DNA from: an uncultured Phocaeicola sp.
Lineage (GTDB): Bacteria > Bacteroidota > Bacteroidia > Bacteroidales > Bacteroidaceae
Direction of reading: 5' to 3'
Length of the DNA: 64,000 nt
Assembly (NCBI GenBank): GCA_948579315.1
Contig: CAPAOL010000014.1
Span: 3,393 to 67,392 of the forward strand
In this document: piece by piece, positions 16,668-26,105 of the stretch
How positions within the stretch are numbered: position 1 is the first letter of the stretch
How the letters are laid out: each line of letters starts with the position of its first letter
Translations under genes and position numbers: made by a program
Notes under the pieces: model-generated
Told to the model about the DNA's origin: nothing
Seen by the model: the letters and a program-made list of their open reading frames with translations, nothing else
Database searches by the model: none

Positions 16668-17810
16668 TTATTTTTTCATTAAGAGCTTCACGATTTCTCC
16701 AACATACGTGCGCGGTTGTCCGGCTTGCGGAGTTGTCTGTGAAGGTATTTTCTTACATTCGATAACAGCCGAAGGTGTTGTTTGGTTCGGAGCGTACAAT
16801 TTTAATGTATAGCTATCTGCCTTTTCTATTGCATCGTAAGCTTGATCGGGTGAAAGTGTGCAATAGGCAACTGCTTTTCCTGATTGATAACCAAGTGCGC
16901 CACCAGCGTTTGCAGTCATATTGGTCATATTGAACTCATCTTTTCCGATGCTGATTACTAATTTTCCGCTTCCCATCAAAGCATATACTTCACCCGGGAT
17001 TTGTTTCAAATCAATTTCTATATAACCCGGCATATCAGCGGAAGCCTTGCCGGCAGGAGTAGCAGGAGTGAGAGTGGCAGCCGGAACAGTGGTTTGAGCA
17101 GGTTCGCCAGTTGTCACTTTTACGTCAGTCTTTTTATCTGCGCCACTAATAACAATCGGACCTGCGGCTGTAACGATGGATGGTTTTTGTTCTTCTTCTT
17201 TCTTCTTTTTCTCTGTTTTCGGACGGGTATCAGGTGCTCCGAAAGCCACCGCTACATCCATAAATAGATCATCCGCGAAGTCTACGGTTTTTCTACGCCA
17301 TTTAGCCAAGCCACGTATTAATTTAGTCTTGGTTTTATTGAGCGCATATTTATCAGTAATCCATTCTTCGGCTTTATATTTTTCTGTTTCACGATAAGTA
17401 AAACGGAGTTTCTCAAGCTCTACCAGGCAGTTTCCGGGTTTGCAGGTAACGGTTATCTGATAGTTCATTAATGTACGGTCTAATGACAAGGCGCTGGATT
17501 TGAAAACAATCCATTCTTCTCCGATACCGGCAATTGTCCCTTTTGCTTCGTCGGAGAAAACAATGCGGCTGTCGATATTTTGATTCTCTTTCAGGCGCTC
17601 ATCCATCCACTTTGTCATTGTGTCGTAGATTTGTGCCTGACTCATTCCGGGAATCTGGAACTCTTTGGAAAATACTACTTTACCTTCTACTTCAGGAACA
17701 GCTCCTGCAAGGTACCTGGTGTCATCTTGCTTCTCTTTTGCAGAAGCTGCTTTCATTGCCATCGGCAACGCGAGAAACAGGGTAAGAAACAGAATTGTAA
17801 ATTTATTCAT
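16668..17810 (-). CDS. DUF4468-type secreted protein
   Basis: This exported protein of ~380 residues has a signal peptide (MNKFTILFLTLFLALPMAMK). The N-terminal half (VVFSKEFQIPGMSQAQIYDT onward) matches the DUF4468 TBP-like fold common in Bacteroidetes. A Lys/Glu linker and a Thr/Pro/Ala-rich low-complexity stretch lead to a second beta-rich C-terminal region. The function is unknown. The start is the ATG at 17808-17810; a longer in-frame extension runs into the upstream MBL gene. It lies 13 bp after that gene, probably in one operon. Confidence 0.75.
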   Translation of the reverse strand: MNKFTILFLTLFLALPMAMKAASAKEKQDDTRYLAGAVPEVEGKVVFSKEFQIPGMSQAQIYDTMTKWMDERLKENQNIDSRIVFSDEAKGTIAGIGEEWIVFKSSALSLDRTLMNYQITVTCKPGNCLVELEKLRFTYRETEKYKAEEWITDKYALNKTKTKLIRGLAKWRRKTVDFADDLFMDVAVAFGAPDTRPKTEKKKKEEEQKPSIVTAAGPIVISGADKKTDVKVTTGEPAQTTVPAATLTPATPAGKASADMPGYIEIDLKQIPGEVYALMGSGKLVISIGKDEFNMTNMTANAGGALGYQSGKAVAYCTLSPDQAYDAIEKADSYTLKLYAPNQTTPSAVIECKKIPSQTTPQAGQPRTYVGEIVKLLMKK

Positions 17811-17823
17811 AATTATAATGTGT

Positions 17824-18555
17824 TTATTTGGTAATTTCAAAACTTTCGCCCCTACGGGTGATGCTGATAAAACGGCATCCTGCATTTTCTGCAAAACTAC
17901 GAAGCGCATTTCCTCCTTCATAATCTTCACTGAAGTGCATGGGCACAAATATAGTAGTTTTTATTTGTTCGATAAACTGTTTTGCCCCTTTCATGTAATC
18001 TTTTCCCATTCTCCGATCCACCGGGAATAGCACAAGATCGATGTTAGGCACTTTTTCTTTTAAATATTTAACTTCTGCAAGGAAGTCACCATTGGCTTTG
18101 CGTATCTCTTCTTCGGTCGATTCTTCACTCCAGTGCCAGTTGTTCAAGTCGCCGGCATGGAAAATACTCCAATCTTGTAAGTGAAGAAGGAACGAACTGC
18201 CGACATCTGTCGATCCGAAGGCGTCGATTCGGATCGTGTCGTCTTCGTAGGTTTCTCCTTTTTTAATATAGAAAGCATCTTCGGCTTTGGCACGATGGGA
18301 CTTCAGAATATCTTTGGAGAAGATATATTGAATGTCGGGGCGTTGCTCTTTCCAAGTCAATATCTCACGGTTAAAGTGATCGGGATGGAAATGGGTGGCC
18401 AATACGTACAGTTTACCCGGCCTTTGCAGGAGATAATCGTGCACGATTCCCCGGTTGTGTTCCGTTTCGGAAGAATCTTTGTAGTAATCGATGATAACGG
18501 TTGCGTCTTCCATTTCGATGGCGAAACCGCTGTGATAAATATAATCTAGTGTCAT
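17824..18555 (-). CDS. Metallo-beta-lactamase-fold hydrolase
   Basis: The protein is 243 residues with the metal-binding motif THFHPDHF near residues 53-60 (HxHxDH), a later HAGD and PMHF supplying further ligands. No signal peptide is seen, so it acts in the cytoplasm. It resembles UlaG/YtnP-like MBL hydrolases; the substrate is not evident. It is transcribed ahead of the DUF4468 gene with a short gap. Confidence 0.82.
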   Translation of the reverse strand: MTLDYIYHSGFAIEMEDATVIIDYYKDSSETEHNRGIVHDYLLQRPGKLYVLATHFHPDHFNREILTWKEQRPDIQYIFSKDILKSHRAKAEDAFYIKKGETYEDDTIRIDAFGSTDVGSSFLLHLQDWSIFHAGDLNNWHWSEESTEEEIRKANGDFLAEVKYLKEKVPNIDLVLFPVDRRMGKDYMKGAKQFIEQIKTTIFVPMHFSEDYEGGNALRSFAENAGCRFISITRRGESFEITK

Positions 18556-18620
18556 AGCTGACTTTTTATAGTTGCAATATTACGTATTCTAGTTGGAGTT
18601 GCCAAGAAAAATCGACGAAA

Positions 18621-19268
18621 TCAAGGAGCAAGACGACTGATTTTCCATTCTCCGTCCGGTTGTAAGGTGTATAGAAAGCGGTCGTGCAGTCGGTTGGGGC
18701 GTCCTTGCCAGAATTCAATCCTTGTAGGTGTGACGGCATATCCGCCCCAATTGTCAGGTCTTTCCACTTCTTTTCCAATCCATCGGGCAGCTTCTTTGAC
18801 GAAGGATCGTATCAATTGTATTCTGCTTGCTATCGGTTGACTTTGTGGAGAAATTCGTGCACCAATCCGGCTTTTATAAGGACGTTTCCGGAAGTATTCA
18901 TCCGATTCTTCCGGTGAAACTTTCATCGCTATTCCTTCTATATGTATTTGTCTTTCGAGGGCATGCCAGACAAAAGAGAGGGAGATAGATGGGTTTTGTG
19001 CCAATTGTCTGCCTTTGCGGCTTTCGTAATTGGTATAAAAGATAAATTTTCCTTCATGGAGTCCTTTTAGCAATACTGTACGTGTGGACGGTCGCCCTTC
19101 GGGGGATACAGTTCCTACAATGACCGCAGTCGGTTCGTCCACTTCTGCGTCAATGGCTTCTTGCAGCCAACGACTGAAAAGCGAAAGCGGGTCGCCGGGA
19201 AGTTCACTTTCCCGCAACCCGCCTTTCGTATATTCCTGTCGGATATCTGCTATGTTTAATTTCGCCAT
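18621..19268 (-). CDS. pdxH: Pyridoxamine 5'-phosphate oxidase
   Basis: This FMN-dependent enzyme oxidises PNP or PMP to pyridoxal phosphate using O2. The 215 residues match the family end to end: RTVLLKGLHEGKFIFYTNYE and SRKGRQL (FMN and phosphate contacts), RPYKSRIGA, and the C-terminal EFWQGRPNRLHDR signature. An O2-using enzyme in an anaerobe is nevertheless common in Bacteroides. Confidence 0.95.
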   Translation of the reverse strand: MAKLNIADIRQEYTKGGLRESELPGDPLSLFSRWLQEAIDAEVDEPTAVIVGTVSPEGRPSTRTVLLKGLHEGKFIFYTNYESRKGRQLAQNPSISLSFVWHALERQIHIEGIAMKVSPEESDEYFRKRPYKSRIGARISPQSQPIASRIQLIRSFVKEAARWIGKEVERPDNWGGYAVTPTRIEFWQGRPNRLHDRFLYTLQPDGEWKISRLAP

Positions 19269-19311
19269 AAGATTATCTGGCTGTTTTAGTTTATTATTTT
19301 TAATGATGAAA

Positions 19312-20016
19312 TCACATAGGTACTTCTATTAATAGAATATGTGAGTCTTTCAATGTCTCTAGTTCAACGCTGTTCGTATCGTAAACACCCATGCCGTCAC
19401 GGCGTTTCAGAACTTCACCGTCTACCACTATTTCTCCTTCAATAAGGAAGATATAGACGCCTGCATGACTTTGATGCATGTGATAACCTAATTTCTTCCC
19501 GGCTTCTACTTTGCCGATGGAGAACCAGGTATCTTGCAAAAGGGAAGCCGGTGTGCTACCGTCGGGAGATACGATGATTGCCAGTTCATTCGGACGCTCC
19601 AATTCTGCAATGCTGAAATCCTGATAAACGGGACGGGTGTTCCGTTCTTTCGGCATAATCCAGATCTGCAAGAATTCCACCGGTTCTACCGGACTTGCAT
19701 TTACTTCACTATGGAAGATTCCTGTTCCCGCACTCATTGTCTGAATTTCTCCGACAGTGATAATGCGGTTGTTCTTCTTGCTGTCTCCATGTTGCAGATG
19801 TCCTTTCAGAGGGATGGAAATGATTTCCATATTCTTATGCGGGTGAGTCTGAAAACCTTGTCCGGGCGCAATCTTATCATCATTCAATACGCGAAGAGCA
19901 CCAAAATTGATACGATTGGAGTCGAAGTACTCATCAAAACTGAAAGTGTGATAACTATCCAGCCAATCGTACTGGGAATGTCCTCTTGTATCTGCTTTAT
20001 GTATTACTTTTTTCAT
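19312..20016 (-). CDS. Pirin-family cupin protein
   Basis: The 234 residues form two cupin domains. The N-terminal metal site is FQTHPHKNMEI, with a further His in GIFHSEVNAS, as in pirins of the YhhW type (quercetin 2,3-dioxygenase-like). The second cupin (KKLGYHMHQSHAGVYIFLIE) is weaker. Its physiological role in bacteria is poorly defined. It has a separate start 64 bp after the dehydrogenase gene. Confidence 0.88.
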   Translation of the reverse strand: MKKVIHKADTRGHSQYDWLDSYHTFSFDEYFDSNRINFGALRVLNDDKIAPGQGFQTHPHKNMEIISIPLKGHLQHGDSKKNNRIITVGEIQTMSAGTGIFHSEVNASPVEPVEFLQIWIMPKERNTRPVYQDFSIAELERPNELAIIVSPDGSTPASLLQDTWFSIGKVEAGKKLGYHMHQSHAGVYIFLIEGEIVVDGEVLKRRDGMGVYDTNSVELETLKDSHILLIEVPM

Positions 20017-20079
20017 AAAAACTGTCCTTTCTCTTATTTGTTTATATGTTTGGTAAACAAAGGAAGAGACTTAAAAGTT

Positions 20080-21081
20080 TTATTTCTTCACTTCATTTAA
20101 TGAAGGCTTATGATTGATAAAATCTTTTATGTTTTGCAGGGTGGTTGCAGCGATATTCTCCATTGCTTCATGTGTGAAAAAAGCTTGATGAGAAGTGACG
20201 ATTACATTGTTGAACGAGAGCAAACGGGCGAGTACATCATCGTCGATGATGCGGTCGGATTGATCTTCATAAAAGTATTCGCTTTCTTCCTCGTACACGT
20301 CCAGTCCTGCGGAACCTATTTTCTTGTTCTTCAGTCCTTCAATCAGCGCATTGGTATGAATCAATTGCCCGCGACCGGTATTGATAATCATTACTCCGTC
20401 TTTCATTTTGCTGATAGAGTAGTCGTTTATCAGGTATTTGGTTTCTTCGGTGAGCGGACAGTGTAAGGAGATAATATCCGAATTGTGGTATAGTTCGTTC
20501 AGTGAAGTATAAACAATTTGTTCTTGACGGGCGAAGTTGTAGTCCGGATAGAGGTCGTAAGCCAGTACGTTCATGCCGAAACCTCTTAAGATATGAATTA
20601 ATATTTTCGCTATTTTTCCTGTGCCGATGATACCTGCTGTTTTTCCATGCATGTCGAATCCCATCAGACCATGCAGGGAGAAATTACCGTCTTTGGTACG
20701 CCAGGAGGCGCGGGGGATTTTACGATTCAACGACAGCATAAGAGCCACTGTGTATTCGGCAGTTGCATAGGGTGAATAAGCCGGTACGCGTACAACGGTA
20801 ATTCCGGCGGCAGCAGCTGCATCCAAATCTACGTTGTTGAAACCTGCACATCGCAGTGCCAGCAGTTTTACTCCGTTAGCTGCCATGATACGGATTACTT
20901 CTGCATCGGCAACATCATTTACGAAGATGCATACAGCATCTGCACCTTGTGTCAGTAGTACATTGTTCTTATTCAGATTTCCTTTGTAATAGCGTATTTC
21001 AAATCCGAATTCCTTATTCTTTTTATTGAAAGAAGACTCGTCATAAGGCTTTGTGCCAAAAAATGCAATAGTATATGCCAT
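20080..21081 (-). CDS. ldhA: D-2-hydroxyacid dehydrogenase (D-lactate dehydrogenase type)
   Basis: The protein is 333 residues with the NAD-binding loop GTGKIAKILIHILRGFG and the catalytic Arg/Glu/His set, including NTGRGQL, and SHQAFFTHEA with the active His. The N-terminal FFGTKPYDESSF is characteristic of fermentative LdhA. It would reduce pyruvate to D-lactate with NADH in the cytoplasm. The exact substrate within the family is inferred. Confidence 0.88.
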   Translation of the reverse strand: MAYTIAFFGTKPYDESSFNKKNKEFGFEIRYYKGNLNKNNVLLTQGADAVCIFVNDVADAEVIRIMAANGVKLLALRCAGFNNVDLDAAAAAGITVVRVPAYSPYATAEYTVALMLSLNRKIPRASWRTKDGNFSLHGLMGFDMHGKTAGIIGTGKIAKILIHILRGFGMNVLAYDLYPDYNFARQEQIVYTSLNELYHNSDIISLHCPLTEETKYLINDYSISKMKDGVMIINTGRGQLIHTNALIEGLKNKKIGSAGLDVYEEESEYFYEDQSDRIIDDDVLARLLSFNNVIVTSHQAFFTHEAMENIAATTLQNIKDFINHKPSLNEVKK

Positions 21082-21292
21082 AATAGTATTCTATAAATTA
21101 TTATTCTATTAAAACGTAAAAACAGGTGGATTTGTTTGCTTTCTGTATAGTGATTAAGATGGATTGTTTCATTAGAAACAGTTTGTTTTTTCAATTAAAA
21201 TAGGCTGATGAATGAAAATAAATGCACAAACGTATCTTTCGTGTGCAATAATGTCGTATCTTTGCGCCCGAAATAATTAAAAAAAGATTTAG

Positions 21293-22681
21293 ATGAGAAA
21301 AAATTCCTTGATTGGATTTGTAATGTTAATCGTTTCAATTCCAACTTTTGCCGGAGGTCTTCTGACAAATACTAATCAACACGCTGCTTTTCTTCGTATG
21401 TTATCTCGTGGTGCTACAATTGAAATCGATGGTGCTTTGTCTAATCCTGCTGGTTTGGCTTTTTTGCCCAATGATGGTTTTTATATGGGTTTGAGTATTC
21501 AGAGTGCTTTTCAAACAAGAAATATTGATGCTAGCTTTATGACATATAGTGGTCTTGATTTAACAAACCCTACCGCTCCTGTTCCTACCGTTTCCGACAA
21601 GTATTATAGTAAATATTATGAAGGAAAGGCTGCTGCTCCCATTATTCCGAGTGTATTTGCAGCTTATAAAAAAGGTGATTGGACTATTTCCGGTTTCTTT
21701 GCAATTACTGGTGGAGGTGGTAAAGCTTCATTTGATGACGGTTTGCCAATGTTTGAGTCGGTGGCTATGGCAGGTATCTTTCAGGAAAGTTTAAAAAAAC
21801 ATTTAACTTCTGGTGGAAAGAGCCCTATCGTTACTCCTGGTATGTATGACATTAGCACTGCTATGGATGGCAAGCAATATATCTATGCATTACAATTAGG
21901 GTTATCCTATAAAATAAATGATTGGCTTTCTGCTTTTGCGGGAGGACGCATGAATTATTTTACTGGTGGTTATGTGGGCTTTTTGGATGCTAAAATGAAA
22001 GCAGACTTAGGAGGAGCCGACTTGATGCATTTGGCTTTAGACTGTGATCAGACAGGTTGGGGATTCACTCCCGTTATTGGTGTGGATGCTAAGTTGGGTA
22101 AATTGAATATTGGTGCTAAGTATGAATTCAAGACTAATCTTAATATAGAAAACAATACAAAAAAAATTGAAGCTTCTGTAGAGACGGATGCACTGGCACC
22201 TTTCAAGCACGGTGTGAACACTCCTAACGATATACCTTCCATGCTTTCAGTTGCAGCTGCTTATGAATTTCTACCTGTACTGCGTGCATCTGTAGAATAC
22301 CATTTCTATGATGACAAAAAAGCAGGAATGGCTGATGGAAAGCAGAAGTATTTGACAAAGGGAACAAACGAATATCTGATGGGAGTCGAATGGGACATAA
22401 TTAAACGATTGACTTTAAGTTGTGGTGGTCAGATTACGGATTATGGATTGTCTGACAACTTCCAAAGTGATACTAGTTTCTCCTGTGATTCTTATTCAAT
22501 AGGTGTGGGTGCAAAATTGATGTTGAGTGAAAGAGCTGCTTTGAATGTAGGTTATATGTGGACTACCTATGAAGATTATACTAAAAAATCCCAAAATTAC
22601 AATGGTACAGGGATATCCGGTACTAATGTATATAGCCGTACTAATAAAGTGTTTGGTGCAAGTGTGAACTATAAGTTCTAA
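21293..22681 (+). CDS. FadL/TodX-type outer-membrane channel
   Basis: The protein is 462 residues with a signal peptide ending near FAGG. The mature N terminus GGLLTNTNQHAAFLRMLSRG and the DGALSNPAGLA motif are the hallmark of the OmpP1/FadL family, where the N-terminal plug precedes a 14-strand barrel. It ends in aromatic KF, as outer-membrane barrels do. FadL proteins pass hydrophobic molecules across the outer membrane; the substrate here is unknown. A TATCTTTG -7 box lies at 21257-21264. Confidence 0.87.
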   Translation: MRKNSLIGFVMLIVSIPTFAGGLLTNTNQHAAFLRMLSRGATIEIDGALSNPAGLAFLPNDGFYMGLSIQSAFQTRNIDASFMTYSGLDLTNPTAPVPTVSDKYYSKYYEGKAAAPIIPSVFAAYKKGDWTISGFFAITGGGGKASFDDGLPMFESVAMAGIFQESLKKHLTSGGKSPIVTPGMYDISTAMDGKQYIYALQLGLSYKINDWLSAFAGGRMNYFTGGYVGFLDAKMKADLGGADLMHLALDCDQTGWGFTPVIGVDAKLGKLNIGAKYEFKTNLNIENNTKKIEASVETDALAPFKHGVNTPNDIPSMLSVAAAYEFLPVLRASVEYHFYDDKKAGMADGKQKYLTKGTNEYLMGVEWDIIKRLTLSCGGQITDYGLSDNFQSDTSFSCDSYSIGVGAKLMLSERAALNVGYMWTTYEDYTKKSQNYNGTGISGTNVYSRTNKVFGASVNYKF

Positions 22682-22703
22682 ATTTCTAATCCTTTATATA
22701 TAG

Positions 22704-22803
22704 AAAAGAGGCTGTCTAAAAAGTCGGTTCTATCCTCATTCTCCTTCTTCCTGAAGGAGGGAAATGAGAATTACTAACGACTTTTCAGACAGCCTCTTTT
22801 TTG
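22704..22803. terminator. Long bidirectional hairpin between convergent porin genes
   Basis: A 23-bp stem (22704-22726 with 22778-22800, one mismatch) begins AAAAGAGGCTGTCTA. Inside it are shorter paired blocks (CTCATT/AATGAG, CTCCTT/AAGGAG). A and T runs flank it on both sides, so it should terminate both converging genes. Hairpins with the GAGGCTGTCT core are, from memory, frequent in Bacteroides genomes. Confidence 0.75.
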
Positions 22804-22821
22804 TTTTATTATTATGCCAGT

Positions 22822-24111
22822 TTAGAAAGAATACTGCACCAGCATATTCAACCGGTTGGCATGACTTGTTGAAGAGTCGTAATTGCTTCTCCATCCTCTC
22901 AAGTATTCAACGCCTACTTGCAGATTGCTGCTTACATTCCAAAAAGCGTTAGCAACAAGATATTGACCTTTGCGGTAAGATTCCGGGTTTTCGCATGAAT
23001 ATCCGTTTTCAGAATAAAGTCTGGATAAACTATAAGTGCCGGATACAAAGAATTTCGGGCAAATATTGTATTGGAGTCCCGCATACCATCCCATCATTGG
23101 CAGAACCTGCATTTTTCCTTCGTCATCAGGATCGGGAACGATATCCACGTTCAGATTGCTTAAATCATTCAGATAAGAACCGATACCTTTTCCATAATTG
23201 AACTGTCCGTAAGCTTGCAACTTTTTTGTGATATTGAAAGTTGTAGATGCTTGTAGACCGAATCCGGTGGTAGAATATGCTTTATCGTATATATTGCTTG
23301 AATAAGTCATGCTGCGAACGATGGCTCCCAATTTGATGTGACTATTGCTATTCCAGTTGAATTGTGCAGAAGCTGCAAAGTCCGGCATCCGTTGGGTGTT
23401 GATAGAAACATTGCTATTTGTAGTGCCGTCTACTGAAGGCATTTCTATAGCTGCACCGAACTTCCAGTTTTTCAACTTATCGTACATATAACTTAATTGC
23501 GTAGTGCGGTAAAAGGTAGAACCGTTAGGACCTGCAAAGTCGATAGTAGGAGGCAAGGCTGAAAGATCCATGAATGAGCCATAGCTATATCCGATGGTGA
23601 AACCCAAAAACTGTGCATACGCATTTTGCAGTTCAAAGGTTTTTCCGTCACCGCGGAAGTTACCGGCAGTGTAAACTACGAAGTCTCCCAAATGCTTCGT
23701 ACGTCCTACCAATTTGAGGAACAGGGTGGAAGTGGTGATATCCATCTGGAATTGGTTCTTTGCAAAATTGCCGCTTCCGCATTGTGGTATCAATGCCGGA
23801 TAGAAATCAACATCGTCAACAATCCCATTAAAATCATACTCTGCCGTAGCACGTACATAACCTCCGATACCGAGAGCGAATTTCCCTTTTTGGTCAGTGA
23901 GCAGGAAGCGGGGAGTGTTGGGATCGTGAAAACGCATCTGTTGGCGGTTGTTCATAATCTGTATGATTGCATCACCTGCTTTGTCTCGTGAGACAAACAT
24001 GATCGAATTAGGTTCCTCATTTTCGATAATTACTTTCTTTTGTGCCTGGGCACAGACGGGAAAAATTCCTATCCCCAGTAGCATAGCTACCATCTTAATG
24101 CTTGTTTTCAT
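22822..24111 (-). CDS. DcaP-like outer-membrane porin
   Basis: The protein is 429 residues, with a signal peptide (ends CAQAQ) followed by a short charged, probably coiled segment. FALGIGGYVRATAEYDFNG opens a long barrel of alternating beta strands, which ends in QYSF with a terminal aromatic. The layout matches DcaP-type trimeric porins. The substrate is unknown; family members pass dicarboxylates or similar anions. It is transcribed divergently from an ECF sigma factor. Confidence 0.75.
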   Translation of the reverse strand: MKTSIKMVAMLLGIGIFPVCAQAQKKVIIENEEPNSIMFVSRDKAGDAIIQIMNNRQQMRFHDPNTPRFLLTDQKGKFALGIGGYVRATAEYDFNGIVDDVDFYPALIPQCGSGNFAKNQFQMDITTSTLFLKLVGRTKHLGDFVVYTAGNFRGDGKTFELQNAYAQFLGFTIGYSYGSFMDLSALPPTIDFAGPNGSTFYRTTQLSYMYDKLKNWKFGAAIEMPSVDGTTNSNVSINTQRMPDFAASAQFNWNSNSHIKLGAIVRSMTYSSNIYDKAYSTTGFGLQASTTFNITKKLQAYGQFNYGKGIGSYLNDLSNLNVDIVPDPDDEGKMQVLPMMGWYAGLQYNICPKFFVSGTYSLSRLYSENGYSCENPESYRKGQYLVANAFWNVSSNLQVGVEYLRGWRSNYDSSTSHANRLNMLVQYSF

Positions 24112-24274
24112 TATAAGTTAAGTTTTAGGTGAATGCCCAAAGAACAACTAACAAAAGAAATGGTTGAGAGCTCCGAAGGAAAAATAGCCAAACTTATCGG
24201 AAGAATTGCTATTTATATTTGTTCTAAAAAAGCGGATCTTTGTATTATAGTAATTAGATAAAAGAAATACCGTG

Positions 24275-24778
24275 ATGGGAAAAGTAGAATTTACTCAAGG
24301 AATATTAGATATACAATCAGATTTACAACGCTTTGCGTATAAATTGACGGCAGATCGTGATTCTGCCAAAGATTTGGTTCAGGATTGTGTATTACAAGCA
24401 TTGGATAATCATGAGAAGTTTGCATATAGTAAGAACCTCAAAGGATGGATGTACACACTTATGCGCAATATTTTTGTGAATAATTATCGTCGTACGGTTC
24501 GTGAAATGAATATCATAGATGATACCTATTCTATCCATCAGCAGCACATGATTGAAGATGAAGATGGTGACAAGTTTGAATTGGCTTATGATATGAAGCA
24601 ATTGTATCGTGTATTACATTCCATTCCTGACGATATGAAAGTACCCTTTCAGATGTTTGTCGCCGGATTTAAGTATAGAGAAATTGCCGAGAAACTAGGA
24701 CTGCCGATAGGAACGGTGAAAAGCCGTTTGTTCTTCATCCGTAAGCGGTTGAAAGAAGAACTGAAAGAATTTTCCTGA
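24275..24778 (+). CDS. ECF RNA polymerase sigma factor
   Basis: The protein is 167 residues with sigma region 2 (AKDLVQDCVLQALDNHEKF, LKGWMYTLMRNIFVNNYRR) and region 4 (IAEKLGLPIGTVKSRLFFIRKRL). No anti-sigma gene adjoins it. It resembles the Bacteroides EcfO-type factors that respond to envelope or oxidative stress; that link is from memory. The ATG at 24275 is taken as start; a GTG lies one codon earlier. It is followed by a strong terminator, so it is monocistronic. Confidence 0.88.
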   Translation: MGKVEFTQGILDIQSDLQRFAYKLTADRDSAKDLVQDCVLQALDNHEKFAYSKNLKGWMYTLMRNIFVNNYRRTVREMNIIDDTYSIHQQHMIEDEDGDKFELAYDMKQLYRVLHSIPDDMKVPFQMFVAGFKYREIAEKLGLPIGTVKSRLFFIRKRLKEELKEFS

Positions 24779-24819
24779 TATGATTTTTGATTAAGCGATA
24801 TGTTCTTTAAGATGGATAG

Positions 24820-24862
24820 ATGAGCCTTCCAGCCATAGACGACAACTGGCTGGAAGGCTCAT
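24820..24862. terminator. Terminator between the sigma factor and LEA-like genes
   Basis: A perfect 16-bp stem (ATGAGCCTTCCAGCCA and complement) has an 11-nt loop, with TTTT following on the plus strand. It lies between two converging genes. Confidence 0.8.
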
Positions 24863-24871
24863 GTTTTACTG

Positions 24872-25156
24872 TTAATCCAGCATTTCTTGTACTCTGTGTT
24901 TAGCTTTTTGAGCAGTCTCTTGTACGGTATGGGCTGCTTCTGTAGCTTTTTCTTTCACAGTGTTAGTCGCTTCTGTTGCTTTTTCCTGAGCAACATGTGC
25001 GGCATGCTGTACTTTCTTTTTCAAACTTTCACCCGAATGTGAACTTGCTTCGGCACCTCTTTCTTTAGCCTCTTCAGCTCTTTGTTCAGCAAGCCGGGCA
25101 TTTTCTTTTGCCTGCATTGCTGCTTCTTTTACGTCTTTTTTAAATTGATGTTCCAT
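24872..25156 (-). CDS. LEA-like amphipathic helical repeat protein
   Basis: The 94 residues are nearly all Ala/Glu/Lys/Gln/Thr. Repeats of ~11 residues such as KATEATNTVKE, KATEAAHTVQE and TAQKAKHRVQE are like LEA-4 or apolipoprotein helices. It has no signal peptide or membrane helix. Such proteins are linked with desiccation or envelope stress in other organisms; the role here is unknown. Confidence 0.7.
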   Translation of the reverse strand: MEHQFKKDVKEAAMQAKENARLAEQRAEEAKERGAEASSHSGESLKKKVQHAAHVAQEKATEATNTVKEKATEAAHTVQETAQKAKHRVQEMLD

Positions 25157-25305
25157 GATTTGGTCTTTTAGTTAAACATGGATTTTAAACACATGACTAC
25201 CTGAAAAAGATTCTTCAATTAGAGAATTTTCATTCTTTTTTGTTCATCCAAATATTTGTTAGGTAACTATATAGTATAGGTCAATTTAAAGCATATATCG
25301 TTTTT

Positions 25306-25337
25306 TTTGTTTTTTCATTGTTTTTCCTATACCTTTG
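25306..25337 (+). promoter_or_regulatory. Consensus promoter for the queuosine operon
   Basis: TTTG (25306-25309) and TACCTTTG (25330-25337) are separated by 20 bp. Transcription should start near 25344, giving a ~70-nt leader that holds the candidate riboswitch. Confidence 0.75.
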
Positions 25338-25380
25338 CAGCGCAAAAGAATAAAAGACGTATGATGCCGTGGATAGCGGT

Positions 25381-25414
25381 CGTGTATTCTAGAACACCAC
25401 GTAAAAAACAGGAA
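25381..25414 (+). promoter_or_regulatory. Candidate preQ1-I riboswitch
   Basis: Just upstream of the YhhQ start is a short stem CGTG (25381-25384) with CACG (25398-25401). Its loop carries TTCTAG and ACAC, and an A-run with C (TAAAAAAC) is followed by AGGAA. The TTCTAG...ACAC loop and the A-rich tail match the B. subtilis queC preQ1-I aptamer as I remember it. Loop TTCT can pair with GGAA to close the pseudoknot and hide the Shine-Dalgarno-like AGGA. The stem is one or two pairs short of the type sequence. Control of translation by preQ1 is inferred. Confidence 0.68.
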
Positions 25415-25416
25415 TT

Positions 25417-26097
25417 ATGAAAGAAAAAGTATCTGTACCCTTTATGCTGCTGGGTATTCTCTTTAATGTTTGCCTCATTGCAGCCAATCTTCTTGAAACG
25501 AAAGTAATCCAGATCGGTAGTTTGACCGTGACAGCCGGATTATTGGTTTTTCCTATTTCTTATATTATAAATGACTGTATCGCCGAGGTTTGGGGATTCA
25601 AAAAAGCGCGCCTTATCATTTGGAGTGGTTTTGCCATGAACTTCTTTGTGGTCGCTCTTGGGTTGATAGCTGTTGCCATTCCTGCTGCTCCTTTTTGGGA
25701 AGGCGAGGAGCATTTTGATTTTGTGTTTGGTATGGCTCCCCGTATTGTGGCTGCCAGTCTGATGGCCTTTTTGGTAGGTTCGTTTCTCAATGCGTATGTG
25801 ATGAGTAAAATGAAAGTTGCCAGTCAGGGACGTAACTTTTCAGCCCGTGCCATTTGGTCGACTGTAGTGGGGGAGACTGCCGATTCGTTGATTTTCTTCC
25901 CGGTAGCTTTTGGAGGTATCATTGCCTGGAAAGAACTGCTTGTCATGATGGGGATTCAGATTCTATTGAAATCCTTGTATGAAGTGATGATTCTTCCGGT
26001 AACGATCCGTGTGGTGAAAGCAATCAAAAAAATAGACGGTAGCGATGTTTACGACACCAATATCTCTTATAATGTGTTGAAAGTCAAAGATATTTAA
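25417..26097 (+). CDS. YhhQ-family queuosine precursor transporter
   Basis: This 226-residue inner-membrane protein has about six helices and the VUT/DUF165 signatures: LLETKVIQIG, FPISYIINDCIAEVWGFKKAR and VVGETADSLIFFPVAF. Family members import queuosine precursors (preQ0, preQ1, or queuine). It is first in an operon with queC, 8 bp apart, behind a consensus promoter and a candidate preQ1 riboswitch, which fits salvage of precursors. Confidence 0.92.
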   Translation: MKEKVSVPFMLLGILFNVCLIAANLLETKVIQIGSLTVTAGLLVFPISYIINDCIAEVWGFKKARLIIWSGFAMNFFVVALGLIAVAIPAAPFWEGEEHFDFVFGMAPRIVAASLMAFLVGSFLNAYVMSKMKVASQGRNFSARAIWSTVVGETADSLIFFPVAFGGIIAWKELLVMMGIQILLKSLYEVMILPVTIRVVKAIKKIDGSDVYDTNISYNVLKVKDI

Positions 26098-26105
26098 TAT
26101 AGAAT

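Noticed and set aside
22704..22803. Insertion-sequence end
   Set aside because: The hairpin sits exactly between two converging genes with A/T runs on both sides and no transposase, so a bidirectional terminator explains it.
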